In this document: positions 47,340 to 59,392 of the stretch, in pieces | Position numbering within the stretch: the stretch's first letter is position 1 | Layout: each line of letters starts with the position of its first letter | Origin: Roridomyces roridus | Taxonomy: Eukaryota > Basidiomycota > Agaricomycetes > Agaricales > Mycenaceae | Reading direction: 5' to 3' | Assembly: GCA_029378245.1 (NCBI GenBank) | Contig: JARKIF010000033.1 | Span: forward strand, 248,001 to 312,000 | DNA: 64,000 nucleotides | Program-made: the position numbers and the translations under genes | The notes under the pieces: model-generated | Databases searched by the model: none | What the model saw: the letters and a program-made list of their open reading frames with translations, nothing else | What the model was told of the DNA's origin: nothing

Positions 47340-47520
47340 TGTTGTAATTATAATTATTTCCCCGAGATTCTACCCGATTCTATTTACTCAGCTATTGCTA
47401 ATTCTCTCTTCACTGTAGTAGAATCTTCTAGATATTATCCGTAGTATATAAGCCCGTAGTTCAACCACTGAATGCATTATTCTTCTCTTGTTCACACTCA
47501 TCGAACATCATCCAACAATA
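47340..47520 (+). repeat. 3' LTR of the copia element
   Basis: 181 bp, identical to 42747-42927, followed by the CTTCT target duplication. Confidence 0.95.
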
Positions 47521-48472
47521 CTTCTATCCTCAATTACATCCAACACATCGAAGTGCACCTCGGCGATGAGCCGTTCGAATGCGGAATACTCGAGCGGTTC
47601 AGTTATTGTACGAGCCTCGTGTCCCTCTCCATCGTCGTCACCAATCAGGCACTCAAAATAATTCACTCGCTAGACGCGCAATTGGCGTCCATGTGCCACC
47701 AGCTGTATGTCTGGGGATACTACGCGTCGTCCCTCTCGCGATTCGAGCTCCGAAGCGAGGGCAGCCGACACAGAAACCCCGTGTACGTCAAGTTGAGCAC
47801 AATGCTCCAAATGCTCTCTCACCTCCCTTGCCTGAAATCCCTCCTCATCGACGATGGATTCGGCCTTGAATTCCGCGATGACGGGCTCGATTCAATACCC
47901 TTCGACCCGCAGAAACTGCGCGACGTGGCGCTGCACGGAAACAGCTTCCCAGCTGCCATCCTCGCGCTCCCCTCCATCCCGAACCTCACTTCTTTAAAAC
48001 TCCATGGCTGCAACTTGGACGACAAGTGCATTCAAGAATATTTTCAGCGCGCGGGTGGCAGCCTCGAGACGCTCCTCTTGAATCGGTTCTCTACCAATGG
48101 TACGTCCATTCCCTCCTTCTGCCTCGCACTATCTCATCTTAGCTAGAACCTGCCGTGAAATCCGCGCTAGAGCACACCAGCACCAATCTCCGAGACTTCA
48201 CACTCGAAACAGGTCATCCCGGCGATATGTTATACGCCCTACCCCTTCTCCCTCCCTCCTCCGACTGGAACTCCATAACGCTGTCCATCGGATCGTCTTT
48301 TCGCGATGAGGTTCCCTGGACCGAACTCGACGCTGCACTGGCGAACGATCGGTTCCGTTCTTTGCGCAAATTCAGGAGTGCATCCGGGAGTTGGGACAAC
48401 CGGAGAACCGAAAAACCGAAAAACCGGGATTTTGGTGATGGCGGTGTTTTGCCGTCCGGCACAAACAAATAG

Positions 48473-49497
48473 ATCACTGATCAGATCACTACTCCTGACT
48501 CACTCGACGACACCCCGCCCGACGCCCGTTGTCTACGCCTGCCCCGCACCTAGCCACCCGACTCCCTCCCGACGTCTGTCACCTGCGAGGCACACGCGAC
48601 ATGTTGCCGCCGCACAGCGACGACGGAGACCGACCGTCGTAAATCGTTGCATCAACGGGCCATACTTATTTCAAGACCCACACGTTGCCGCAGGCCCACA
48701 ACAGCCATTCAACTTATTGGAAGAGCGGTGGGACCATTGCAAGGGTTGAGGGAGGAGCACAGAAGAAGAGAAACAATCGTGGGCCATGGCGAGGCTCACC
48801 CGCACTCGTGAGTCGCTATTCTTCGCCCAAGCACGCACACTAGGATCCTTCCCGCCGAGTGCGCCTTCAGGTCCTTTCGCACAGCATCTCCAACCCCTTC
48901 AAGACCCACCAGACCTCCTTCACTTCCGTGACTGACGTGCTCCTGGCCCCGCCGTCGCGTCGCGCGCTCTTCAAGTACATACCTTGCCCTCCCCATCAAG
49001 TTCCGCCATATCCGTTCGCCTTGCACCCACCTCCACGCCCGCTCGGGCCGCTCCCACCATGTCATGTCCAGGCGGCCGACCCCACCCTGCCCTCCCGCCG
49101 TTTGCCTGCTTATTCACAGTCACACTGGCAGTAGATACGACTTGGACATACTTACATATAATGTGACTTGTGAATGAAATTACATGGTATTGAGCTTGTA
49201 TTAAGCATGCATTAACCAAGGAGAGAGAGAGTGTGAATGGTGACCGTCCGACGAGGGGGCATTGTTGTTGGCCGTGATGGCAGCCGCAGCGGCACATCAC
49301 CGCAGCACAGCCATCAAATCGTCGGTGTTACGGTTGTTCCAACTCCCGAATTTTGTGAAATTCAGCGTCCAGCGTGGATACAAGAAACTCAATGATCATG
49401 AGACGCGGCAGTTGATGCCGCTCGCCGATGCGCGGGGGATACTCCACACTGTTCGTAGGGCATGAAAGCATGCGGTACAACCGAACCACACGAAAAA
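48473..49497. other. intergenic, no gene seen
   Basis: About 1 kb with GC-rich stretches but no exon supported by motifs or splice sites. Confidence 0.5.
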
Positions 49498-50627
49498 TCA
49501 TGTACCGCTCGAAAACTGCTGTACAAATCCAACAAATGTATCAAACGCCTTCAACGCGAAAAAATCGAGGTTCAAATCATGCCCACTCCCATTGACGATG
49601 ACCACGTCGAAACTCTTTGCATCGGGCCACAAAACGCGCTCCGACGCAACCAAGGTCGGGACGTCCGCGCACCTCCCAGTCCCAACACAGAACAACTGGT
49701 CCTCCGAACCCACGATCTTCACCACGTTCCCAGTAAACTGATTCCCCAACGACGTCACTGGCGTTTGCGCAAATATCCCAATCGTCCCCACATCTTTTGT
49801 GAAATTGTCGAATGCGAGCATACGAGAGGAGAATGAGTTGGTGTTTGGTGGGTAGAACAACCCGCGATCCGTGTCGGTGATATAATCGGGGTCGAGGCCA
49901 GCCCAGCGGAGTGGCTCGACGTCCCTTGCGGGTGAACCAAATTGATTTACAGGGGGAAGCGTACCGGCGGCGACGCTCAACGAGCCTGTGAGTACCAGTG
50001 CGTCAAATGGTGAGTCCCGACCTTCGGAGACTGCACCAAAGTTGAGCGTGGCGGACCCGGCGCTGTGGCCTATTCCCACGACGTTTTTGAACGCCCGCGC
50101 CCCCGGAAGTATGGGCGTTGTTTTGAGGTGCCTGGCGAGCTGGGAGATGGCTTGGGATGCGGTGGGGAATTGGACGTCTGATGCGTTGGCGGGGCGGGTG
50201 CTCAATCCCACGCCTAGGGAGTCGATGGCGAGGGACGGAAGGCCTTCATTGCAGGCGAATGCTGCGTATGAGTAATTCCTGAACTCCTCCACTGGCGGGG
50301 ACCAGTATTGGCTCGTGTAGGTGATGCCGTGGACGAGAATCTGCACGGTGTCTAACTCTTCGTTAGACAAAGTTGGGCGTTCAAAGGAGTGGAATGGAAT
50401 TGACCTGAAGACACGCCCTCCGGTTGACAGAATACACCGTAGATGTCGTAGGTGGCATCGACACGGCGCAGGCTGCTCGTATTACTCTTCAGCCCTGCGA
50501 ACATATCCGTAGGATCCTTGGGAACGAGGGCATCGACGTGAACAGGGATGGACGTCGCCGAGCAAGAGCAGGATGCGCCGAGAGCGAGTCGCACCGCGGA
50601 GAGTAGAGCTGACAGGAAGAGGAGCAT
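49498..50627 (-). CDS. secreted alpha/beta-hydrolase C (358 aa, 2 exons)
   Basis: Third paralogue of the secreted hydrolase group. Exons (minus): 50627-50405 and 50351-49498, split by a 53-nt intron at the same codon position as in hydrolase A. A signal peptide (LFLSALLSAVRLALG) precedes PVHVDALVPKDPTD. The fold markers are ILVHGITYTSQYW, nucleophile elbow GIGHSAGSAT and C-terminal GSGHDLNLDF. The acceptor was chosen as GTTAG because only it keeps the frame and gives the conserved Asp before TVQILVHG. The ATG opening MLLFLSALL was preferred to the upstream one since it starts the signal peptide. Confidence 0.88.
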
Positions 50628-50996
50628 ACTTGAATCGTTCTTCTTCTGTTGGATATTTATGAGGCGCACGCGGAAGGCCGTGTCCCCGACATTGCCGTAC
50701 TAAAGAAGGTGAAGAGCTGTCAAGGGGAGGAAATACGGCGCTTGCGTGCGGTGTGCGTAGCACATAGCCAGCTAAATAAGTAGTGGCAAGGCAATGAAAT
50801 TTTGCAGCGGAGGTGATAGCATAAGTACCTACCGAGCCCCCTGCACCGTCAGGGAAGAAGAGAGTTCAAGGCTGTGCGGACCATCAATCAGATGGGACAT
50901 CTTGCTTCCCGCTCCCAAGACGCTCTGCATTACTGAGCTTCCGCGCTTGAAGTGAGTGGCTTCCGGTTTGAACTGATAGAGCTATTGATACTTTCC

Positions 50997-52185
50997 ATGA
51001 TTTCCCAGCCGCGCACATCCATGTCAAGCTCAAGAATGGACGACTTCCCTCAAGAACTGGTCGATCGATTCATAGATTTCTGCGATGTAAAGGAGATCAT
51101 GACGTGCAGCCTCGTCTGCAAGGCATGGGTCATCCGCAGCCGATATCAACTCTTTGCCAGGGTGCCACTGACTCTCCGCGCCCAATCTCTTTCCCGTGTC
51201 GTTGACATCGTCAATACCTCGTCGTTTCCGATCCTCTCTCACATAAGAGGGCTCTTGCTGTTCATCGCGCCGGACGCCCTCGACGAAAACCTCCTCGCCC
51301 AACTCCATCCATGCCCCAATCTCCGTAGCATTCGTATTGTGGGCGTCGACGACCAACTGGAGATCAATGTTGCCGATCAGTCGATTGTGGACTCCCCCAT
51401 TTCACAGCAGCTGGACGCTGTCCAGCCCCACCTACGCGCTTGGGCCGTTGATGCTCCGTCGATTACGAAGCTAGAGCTTGGGTTGTTCGCCAGGACCGTC
51501 ATTCCGCTACAAACGGTCATGGGCGTGGTATCATGCCTCCCAGGCTTGACCACCCTTCGCCTAAAAGGCGTTGGTACTAAAGAACCTTCCCCATCGCCCT
51601 CTCCCCATCTCGCATCGCTGCGCACATTGTCTGTGCCGGGTTGCGATGGCGTGTTGTTCTCGTGGCTTCTCACCCTTCCTACCGTTCCAGCCCTCCATCA
51701 TCTTACCATCGGAGCAGTGCATTCACGACGCGTGCAACTGCAACCGTTGGCTCGATATATCCAGACGGCTGGCCATGCCCTGAAAAGCTTCGACCTCGAT
51801 ACCTCATGGGATGGCGAGTTCTTACTACTCATATCCATGAGATGCACTGATCGTCGATTCTCTAGTCACCCTCGTTTACACTCGTACCATTTTAAAACAC
51901 ATCTCACCCAATCTGCGGCACTTCACCTGCCGATTCTATTTCCTCAAACAGATACCCGAGATCCTCATCCTCCTTCCAACCACATCGAAACTGCGCCCTA
52001 TAACGTTTATCCCGTTTTGCAGCGATCTAATTGACAAGGAAGCCGATTACTTGGATGCCTTTCACAGTGCGCTCGTGGATCACCGATTTCCGGCTGCGCA
52101 CCACTGGGGGAAAGAATATGATTACCGAGGAGGTAACGAGTCTATTGCCACGAGCAAATGCACGTGGTATTTTGCGAGGAGATAG
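50997..52185 (+). CDS. F-box/LRR-like protein with a possible frame break
   Basis: Starts with MISQPRTS, then the F-box MDDFPQELVDRFIDFCDVKE and SLVCKAWVIRSRYQLFARV, followed by leucine-rich strands (LPGLTTLRLKGVG, LASLRTLSVPGCD, ALHHLTIGAV). The first frame reads well to SWDGEFLLL near 51830. From about 51840 the sensible sequence moves to another frame (DSLVTLVYTRTILKHISPN, RFYFLKQIPEILILLPT) that ends at 52183-52185. No GT...AG pair of normal length joins the two in frame, so a one-base lesion or assembly error is likely. Without it the protein would be about 395 aa. Confidence 0.65.
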
Positions 52186-52825
52186 AAGGGTGACTTGTGA
52201 GCTTCCCTCTTTTTACCGCTATCGACACTGAGATTATGTAGTAGGCGTTCCTTCGTGTTTATTTGTACTACAACTGTACTATATGGGCGAGCATACCAAA
52301 GAGCTCGCCGTATCATCAAAGTTTTGTGTTCCATTCAACCCTGGCACCGCATCAAAGGTCCACGAACCCCCAGTAAGCAAAACCTCCCCGGCGCTCGGTC
52401 CAGCAGAGATACAGCTGAAGTTTCTGTTAAGGCGTCAACTCAACTCGATTCGTTCTTTCTAATCACGATGAACGTACTCGAAGAACGTACACACGAAACC
52501 GCCCGGAATCTGCGCACTGGAAATTTCCTGATTGAAGAAACTGAGCCCGCCGATGAGGTTGATGCAGTCCGCGGAAACAACTGGAATTGCGAGGCAACCG
52601 ATGGGTGGATCGAGCGGTCCGGTGCAGATCGTGATCGTAGGGCTCGCTCGGGGGACCTCAGCCGTTCAAGTTGAGTTAGTTGCTTGACTCGTTCTGAGGC
52701 GACATACGGCACGGTCGCGTCCTTGAATATCATTCCTAGGTGCAGCAGACGCCAAGGAAATCATTATCAAGCCAACTAGCGAGAAGAAGTGATAGAGTTT
52801 GAACATCGGGTGAATACGACTTGAG
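52186..52825. other. intergenic, no gene seen
   Basis: No exon found. It ends at the left inverted repeat of the Plavaka element. Confidence 0.5.
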
Positions 52826-52852
52826 CATCAGGAAAAACCGGATTCGGCAATT
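52826..52852 (+). repeat. left TIR of the Plavaka element
   Basis: 27 bp, starting CATCAGGAAAAACCGG; inverted partner at 59393-59419 with 26 of 27 bases matching. Confidence 0.85.
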
Positions 52853-52967
52853 TGTGGGAGAATGTCACCAATTGGCAACAATCAAATAGTGATCGACAAT
52901 CTTCGACAATGTGGACATTCATGGCAGCTCTTGGCATTCGCGATGGTTATCAAACGCTCTACGTTAC

Positions 52968-55900
52968 TTAGACCATAGTTACATATGCGTGTCTATCTGA
53001 CCAGGTACTCAAATAAAACTTCTCGCAGCGCTCGAGTACATTGGCACTGGTCCATTCCCGCGGTGCCACTGCTCCGAAGCGAGGAAAGAGATGTACGCTT
53101 CGACGCACATTCTCCACAGGGATAATGCTCGTGGGACCCCCCCCGCTCGGGCGCGAAATGGAATACATTCCGTGGTTGGGGTCGGGTGAGTTGGGAAATT
53201 TGGAAAACCATTCAACATACACCAGATGCTTCGGTGGCTGTGGGGAGCCCACGGGGAAGACCAGATCCCAGGCCGTATTTGTAAGGGTGAATGCGACGCG
53301 GACCTGACCCACACGATAGCCTTGATGGAAAGGTCATTGGAAAAAACCAATAGAATAGTATGAGAATAACATACCTTTAACACCCATATGCTCACCCATT
53401 CCTTCGTTTGCGAGAACGGTGTCGAAACGGCCACCCACAAGACGGCCGTGTTTGTCGGTGTACCCAGGCCTCGCATGTATGACGTCCATAATGTCGTTGC
53501 TGAATTCTCGTCCAAACGGATCTTCATTCCACACCTTGATTTTGTGATACACGGAAAGAGACTGGAATGGAAGGGAAAAATTGGCCGCTTCGTGTTCAAT
53601 TTGACGAGTGGTCAGTCGGGGATTGCAAAAGCCAACCACGAAGCGAGCAAAGGCTTCCCGGAACTCTCGGGCACCGTACTTGTTCACCAACGCAGTCAAC
53701 GACACGCCATAGACGGATGGCCACTTTGTCATCTGCAGATGCGGATGGCGGATGATCTCTAGCGCGGTCCACGCGCTACTCCTCGCCGCATGTGATGGGC
53801 ATCCAAGACGACGCCAGCGCACAAACTTCGCGTGACGGAGGACCTTCTCACGACGCTCGATCCAGAGCGTCATTTGGAGGTACTCGTCTTTGCGGTTACT
53901 GGCACGGTAGGCGTCCTTAGTGAAGTCGATATGTAGACGCTCGGTGGTTTCGGTGTTGAAATTGTCCAGAGTGCCAAAGAGCTCAATGAATAGGGTGTAA
54001 TGCGAGATGTTGTGGAGCTTGGGTATGTTGAAATGAACCCGGATACCCAGAGTGATGAATATTGACTTGTTTTCATGAAAGCGTTTGAGGAAGCTGTTGA
54101 GCTTGTCGATAGTAATGGTGGAGTGAATGGGGAATTGGGAATGAAATAAGAAGTCGAGCGCCGCGCGGACGGCATGCACTAGACGAAGAGGTGAAAGCCC
54201 TCCCGGTAGCGGCAGATCTACAATGAGCCCAAGCAAAATGCGGCAGATCTGCCCGTGTTCGGTCCCTGACAGACGAGAAAGAGAGGTGATCCCCTTGAGA
54301 AAAAGTCGCGTGTTGTGGTTGGGAGGGAGGCGACGACAGCGCGCGTCGATTTCGACTGCACCATACGCCTCTTTGACCCACGAGATAACATGTTTGATGA
54401 CACCCTGGTAGAGTTGATGCAGGATATCGGGAGTAATCGAGAGGAATATGTTCACGAAAGGTAGGTCCTCCCAGAACGGTTTGTGGATTGGTTTGATTCC
54501 GGCGGCGGTGCAGGCGCGCGTGAATTCTGTGGCATTGCCCTCCGCCTTCGCCAATGCTGCAAGAACGGCATCAAGATCTCGCACTTCATACACATCCTCC
54601 AGATTCCCCAGTTCATCCCGTGGTTGTGGACAGGTCGGACACTCGCCAGCCTTGACACCCGCAGCCAGCGTTTGCTCGGGATAATCCCCGGCAAAGACGG
54701 CCAGAATCGGATGGCAGCGGCGCACCACTCCATCACCGCTTGCCATCTCGATACCATCGAGTCCTGGCGCACGGAGCGGCGCGAGTATTTTGCGCATAGG
54801 CGTGGTATAAATTCGAGAGGGCTCGGCGGCGTGCGGCTGCGACTTTGATGTGCTCGAGACGAGCGGTCGGAATGTACCCAATAATCATATATGCCTGCTG
54901 AGAAGGCTTACGGCGAATTTCCTTTGGGATATTACCGATGGTCATGTACACCGGGTACGCCGACTTGTTGCGGAACAGAGTGACTTGTGTCTTATCCGTC
55001 GAGATGATGACCGGGACAATCGTCGCACCGGGGGTTTGTTTCTCGAGGCTTTTCTACAAAAGAATGCATAAGTCATTATGAATGGAGCAGATACTGAAGT
55101 GTTTGTACCTGGGTCGACCACCACCACTTACCAGTATGCAAATCGTGAAACAGCCGTTGAGTTTTGTTAGCGTCACTGAAGTGGCGCTCGGGCGTGAACA
55201 AAAGGTCTTGTGTAAATTCGGGGTCGCCGTACAGCGCCTTCACACAGTCGAGGATAGGGCGGAAGTATACGTCGAACGCTTCACCCCCAATCACAATTTC
55301 TTGACGCTTGAAAACGGGACGACCTTTCGGCATAACATTGTCAATGATGTCGTTAAGCTCGCGTGAGTTTGAGTAAGACAGTCCTAACGCCTCGCCAACC
55401 TGTCAAATTTTATGTGAACACCTTCATGCCGAAGTATATAAAGAAACTTACACCCTCGATCCCCAGCAAGTCGGTGAACGCAGTAGATGTCGAGCCTCTC
55501 AACTTTGCCCACTGGGCGACCTCCCAATCCATACGTGACTGAAACGGAGCCCATGGATTGCCGTCGTCAATCGCGTTTAAGGCGCTCTTGTACGCCGTAT
55601 AGGCTGGCGTCTGGGTTTTATTCGCAACGGGAGCGCCAGCCCGGCCTCCGAAAGGGGTAACATATGGCTTCTGGACGAAGCGCTCGGAGGGGGCTGTGGG
55701 CTGCGCGGCGGGAGGGGCGGCATCATCACCATCCATTCGGATTGGTGTGATATCAATGTCCATGGCATCAAGAACGGGAGGTTCCCATCCGGGGTCACGG
55801 CCCCATCCATCCTCGTCCTCCGAGTCCGATTCGATTTCCTGCAGAGGCGGGGGAGGCTCGTCGTCAAAGTCGTATCCAAAATCGGCGTCGTCATCAGCGT

Positions 55901-56072
55901 CGAGAAGCTCCAAGTCCTCGCTTGGCTTGTCAGCCATCCCAGCCTCCGGAGGGCGGTAAGCTATCATCGCTGAGTAATGCCGCTGACAAGGTGGATTGTG
56001 TGTATTCTTCAGATGTTGGAGGAGTCGTCCAAAGCATCGATTGCATCCCGGGCAGCGCTGGTCGGAAGACAT
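52968..56072 (-). pseudogene. Plavaka transposase, frame-broken
   Basis: Exons (minus): 56072-55452, 55399-55109, 55053-53375 and 53320-52968; introns of 52, 55 and 54 nt. The N-terminus has a C2H2-like finger (CPGCNRCFGRLLQHLKNTH) and a long acidic stretch. The core shows the family blocks HTGKWWWSTQ, ATIVPVIISTDKTQVT, YMTIGNIPKEIRRKPS, PDILHQLYQGVIKHVISW, FNIPKLHNISHY and ERLHIDFTKDAYRASN. The C-terminal exon has HLVYVEWFSKFP. Near 54800-54806 the frame breaks: LSNLYHA is in one frame and MRKILAPLRAPGLDG in the next. So this copy probably makes no active enzyme unless the break is a sequence error. Confidence 0.85.
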
Positions 56073-56284
56073 GGGCAGCAATGTTATTCAGCAGGGGTAC
56101 AGAGGGAGGTGCTAGGGAAATAGGGCTGAATGCCATCCTAACTGCGGGCGCTGTGTGGCGTATGTATAAGCCTGTCGCCGCTAAACAAAGCGAATTTTGA
56201 AATGAAACAACTTGAACGCACCGTCCGAGTCCGTGTTAGCCGACCCATTTTCTTTCTCTTTCTCACCCACCACCTCAGCCACCC

Positions 56285-56370
56285 CTACACCCCTACCATC
56301 CCGCAGCACCTCACGCTCGTTCACCACCTCACCCACCCCTACCATCCCGCAGCACCTCACACTCGTTCAC
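56285..56370 (+). repeat. short direct repeat in the divergent promoter
   Basis: Two copies of ACCATCCCGCAGCACCTCAC, each followed after one or no mismatch by CTCGTTCAC, between the transposase and DUF6532-type gene starts. Possibly a binding or promoter element of the transposon. Confidence 0.55.
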
Positions 56371-56371
56371 T

Positions 56372-59110
56372 ATGCCTCCTCTTCACAGCAAACCCGCCTT
56401 GCTACCCTTCGAGGAATGTGTGTATTTTTTTTTCTAAGGGTAAAGCAGCGTACTCACCGCTTCAATAGCCCCGGTGGAATCTGCCACTCCACCTCCCGAC
56501 GTACATCCCAGAAATATCCGCCGTAACTCATCTCCTTGTGCATTGTCCCGGTTGTTCACGTTCTTTAGTGCCCAGGCAGTCAAAGGCGGCTGCCTACCAG
56601 GACCCGAAATGGGTTGGTGCGGCACCAATGGGCAATTATTTCCCTGAGGGCGCCCCCGAGTCCGAGCCTCCCACCAGGAAAAGGGCAGCGTCGACGGCCC
56701 AGCAATCCAGCAAGGTCAAATCCCAAAAGGCACTCCATGCAGGTGAATGCAGATACTCTTCACTTCGGCTGCTTTTTGATGCGTTCTTCAGTAGCTAACA
56801 TGGATGAAAACGAAGACGTCGAGATGGAGGAGGCCGCGCCTCCTCCTGTGGCTGGTCAGAGTCTTCCCCGCTTTGTGGCTTGTTGTCCACTGACTTGATG
56901 TTCAGTACGTCGTCGAAGCCGTCAAGCTGTCGCCGAGCCACAGCAAGAAGAGCCTCAAACCAATCCCAAGCCCGTCAAGCCCAGGCCACTTTACAAGACA
57001 AAACCGGTACCTGCCAGTGAGATCACTGCCGGCGACATTGCGGATTCGGCATTTGCGGATGATGCTGCGGACTCAGAGTGTGAGGAACAGGAGGCAGACG
57101 ACGAGATCTTCGAGGAGGAGGAGGACCTTGAAGGAGACGACGTCGCGGTGTCGAGGAAGCTCGCCGATGCGGTGAGAGTTTCTGTTGATGTGATCAGCAC
57201 AGCTTTGACACTTCTTCTCAAGACGCCTACCTGGCAAAACGACGACGACGACGCCCAGTACCAGCACAACAACGGTGAAGAGTTCTTCATCGAACCCCGG
57301 CGCTCCTCCAGCCGTGCCTCCGCGAGCTCCGGCCACCTCAGCGTCCCCGGCTCGGCCTACGACGATGACTCGGACTCGGACTGGGCAGAGGACGACAATG
57401 TCCAAGTGGCTCTCAAACAAGCCCAGAACGCCGCTGGCCGCCTGTCCGTGCCACGAAAGCATGTCAGTATATGTTTTTTACAGTGTTTTCTGCCACACTT
57501 CTCAATTTACATCTCAGGTCGTCGAATCGCACTCCGCAATGCCTCGACTCGATCTAGAGGCGATGCAGTCCCAGGTACGACTATTTTATACTCCCTGTCC
57601 CATCGCCTCATCCCCGTGCACCAGCGATCGCGTGGGCACCCTCCCAAGTCGAAAGGGAAAGGCAAGCGTGATACCAGGCGGGTAGAGCAAGAGGTGCGTT
57701 CCCCATCTCGTCTCCCGCTTCCTTTTTACATTGCGCTTGCAGGTACCTACGTTCAATGAGGAGCGCGACATAGCGCGCTCCTCTCGCGATACTTCCACTC
57801 TGACTCCCGCCGGTCCCAATCAGGCATCGTCAACGCTCCCCGCCCAGCTTGCGGCCTCCGCGTCTGCCAAGCCCGTTGTTGCCAAGCCGGCTGTCACCAA
57901 GTCCACCGTTACCAAGCCCACCGCAAAGCCAAAGCCAAAGCCCACGCCCACCGCTGCTTCCACCGCCCCGTCCACCGACAGCGACTGTATTGACATCATC
58001 AGGGATGACCAGAACAAACCGGGGAAGAAGATACAGCACCTACGCGTCAGGCGCCTGCTGGACACGGCCCTCGAGTACTTTTTAGCTCTCCACCTCGTCC
58101 GACATGCCTTCCCCGACGCCGAGCTCCGCATCACCTTTGGCCAGGACTCACTGACCAGAGCCGCCGAAATTCTGGGGTTCGAGGATATCAAAACCCGCAT
58201 CCAAGTCGACGACACTTATCGGGAGACCTTGATTAGCATGGTATGTATTCTGTGCCCGCTCTTTTCATTTGACTCACTCCCTTTTGAGCTTATAAAGCGT
58301 GTCAGCGGCTTCCGCGGCAAGATCAAGACGTGCGCCGCGGACGCACTTTACATGTACTGGAAGGTGCAGCAAGGCAGCGGGGACCGCACCGACCTTCTTC
58401 TGTCAAACGAGACTTTCATATACACACACCGACCTGATGTAAGTGCATCATTAATTCTCCTCGTATCATCTATCTCATGTTTGATGTACAGACCGTGGAT
58501 GTGGCCACCGGGCGCACCATTGTGAGTCATCCGCCGACATCTCCATTGGCTATATAACTAACCCACCTCCAGTTTGGCAAGTCATTACCCACCAAGGCGT
58601 TCCAGAACCCGGGCGTAGCTCACGTCGCCGGCCACTTCTTCCGCGGTAGCCACGCACTGGGCCCGCGTATCACCGCCCTCATGCCTCGGAGTACCGGCGG
58701 CCAACCCGAGATGCCCCGCGCGCTACTCGCACTCGCTTGCACCGCGGTTGGAGTCTTTTGCATTCACATCGTGCCGTGTACTCATATTCCATTAGATATA
58801 TGACGCTCTCAATGACCTCAAGACCGGCGAGCAAACGGGAGCGTACAAGGCGTCCGACTTTGACGCCAACCGCGTGCTGAGCAAGTACGAGACCTACCTG
58901 GCGTTACTCGAGAAGCTCGCCGGACGGCCAGACAAGTATTCGCCAATCATGGTGGATATCCTCAAGGCTACCTCGTGGGTTTTCACATACCGTTGACGTT
59001 GTCTGTTTCACATCTCCCGATCTAGCAGCGGCTCCAGCCGCCCCATCGGCGATCCCGAGCAGCATCGCGTGCGGCAAGCGGCGCTCGACATGCTTGACTT
59101 TTCGGACTAA
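56372..59110 (+). CDS. DUF6532-type protein carried by the Plavaka element (672 aa, 13 exons)
   Basis: Function unknown. Exons: 56372-56417, 56569-56742, 56795-56854, 56906-57171, 57223-57462, 57518-57574, 57625-57693, 57743-58240, 58298-58438, 58492-58521, 58573-58746, 58796-58974, 59026-59110; every join is in frame. The N-terminal 400 residues are disordered, acidic and Lys/Pro/Ala-rich (EEEEDLEGDD, KPTAKPKPKPTPTAAS). The C-terminal domain (VRRLLDTALEYFLALHLVRHAFPDAELR, FQNPGVAHVAGHFFRGSHALG, PRALLALACTAIYDALNDL) fits the basidiomycete DUF6532 pattern. No nuclease or polymerase motif is visible. The gene is apparently intact while its partner transposase is broken. The first intron (151 nt) is the least certain join. 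Confidence 0.72.
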
Positions 59111-59392
59111 TAATATCACATTCCCTTTTCCCTTCGTCTTTGAATAGCTTCAGTATACCACACTACCTTATAGCCTACTTTTAATGTGAATATAATCTGC
59201 TTTCATGTAAACCGCTGGCCGTGAAACCGTAATATGCAGCTTACCGAACCGGTGTAAATCGCTAATCAGAGACAACAATCTGCAGCATTCAGTGATAATT
59301 TGCCGAGGAATGTCGCCAACGGATCGGGACCTGGACATTCTGCCAATCTGTCAACTGGCAGAGATTGCCGCCAGTTGACGCCAATTGGCGTC

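Larger units (their letters stand above)
42747..47520 (+). mobile_element. full-length Ty1/copia LTR retrotransposon (4774 bp)
   Basis: Both 181-bp LTRs (42747-42927 and 47340-47520) are identical base for base and run from TGTTGTAATT to CCAACAATA. The flanking duplication is CTTCT (42742-42746 and 47521-47525). A primer-binding site GGTTATGGGCC follows the 5' LTR, and a polypurine tract GAGGGGGAG precedes the 3' LTR. The inside encodes Gag, protease, integrase, RT and RNase H in the copia order (integrase before RT). Identical LTRs indicate a very recent insertion. Confidence 0.95.
42475..48472 (+). pseudogene. F-box/LRR-like gene interrupted by a Ty1/copia element
   Basis: The left part (42475-42746) starts MDTLPQEIVDKIIDSSS, an F-box-like opening, and continues QVGLVSRKWAERSRSYLFPRV. 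A one-base frame break between about 42545 and 42580 separates these two blocks. A 4.8-kb copia element then sits at 42747-47520. The right part resumes at 47521 with ILNYIQHIEVHLGDEPFE and leucine-rich sequence (LPCLKSLLIDDGF, LTSLKLHGCNLDD) up to 48472, with a probable intron near 48100-48150. With one CTTCT removed, the codons GRPS and ILNYIQ join in a single open frame, so the gene was readable at this point before insertion. Confidence 0.7.
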
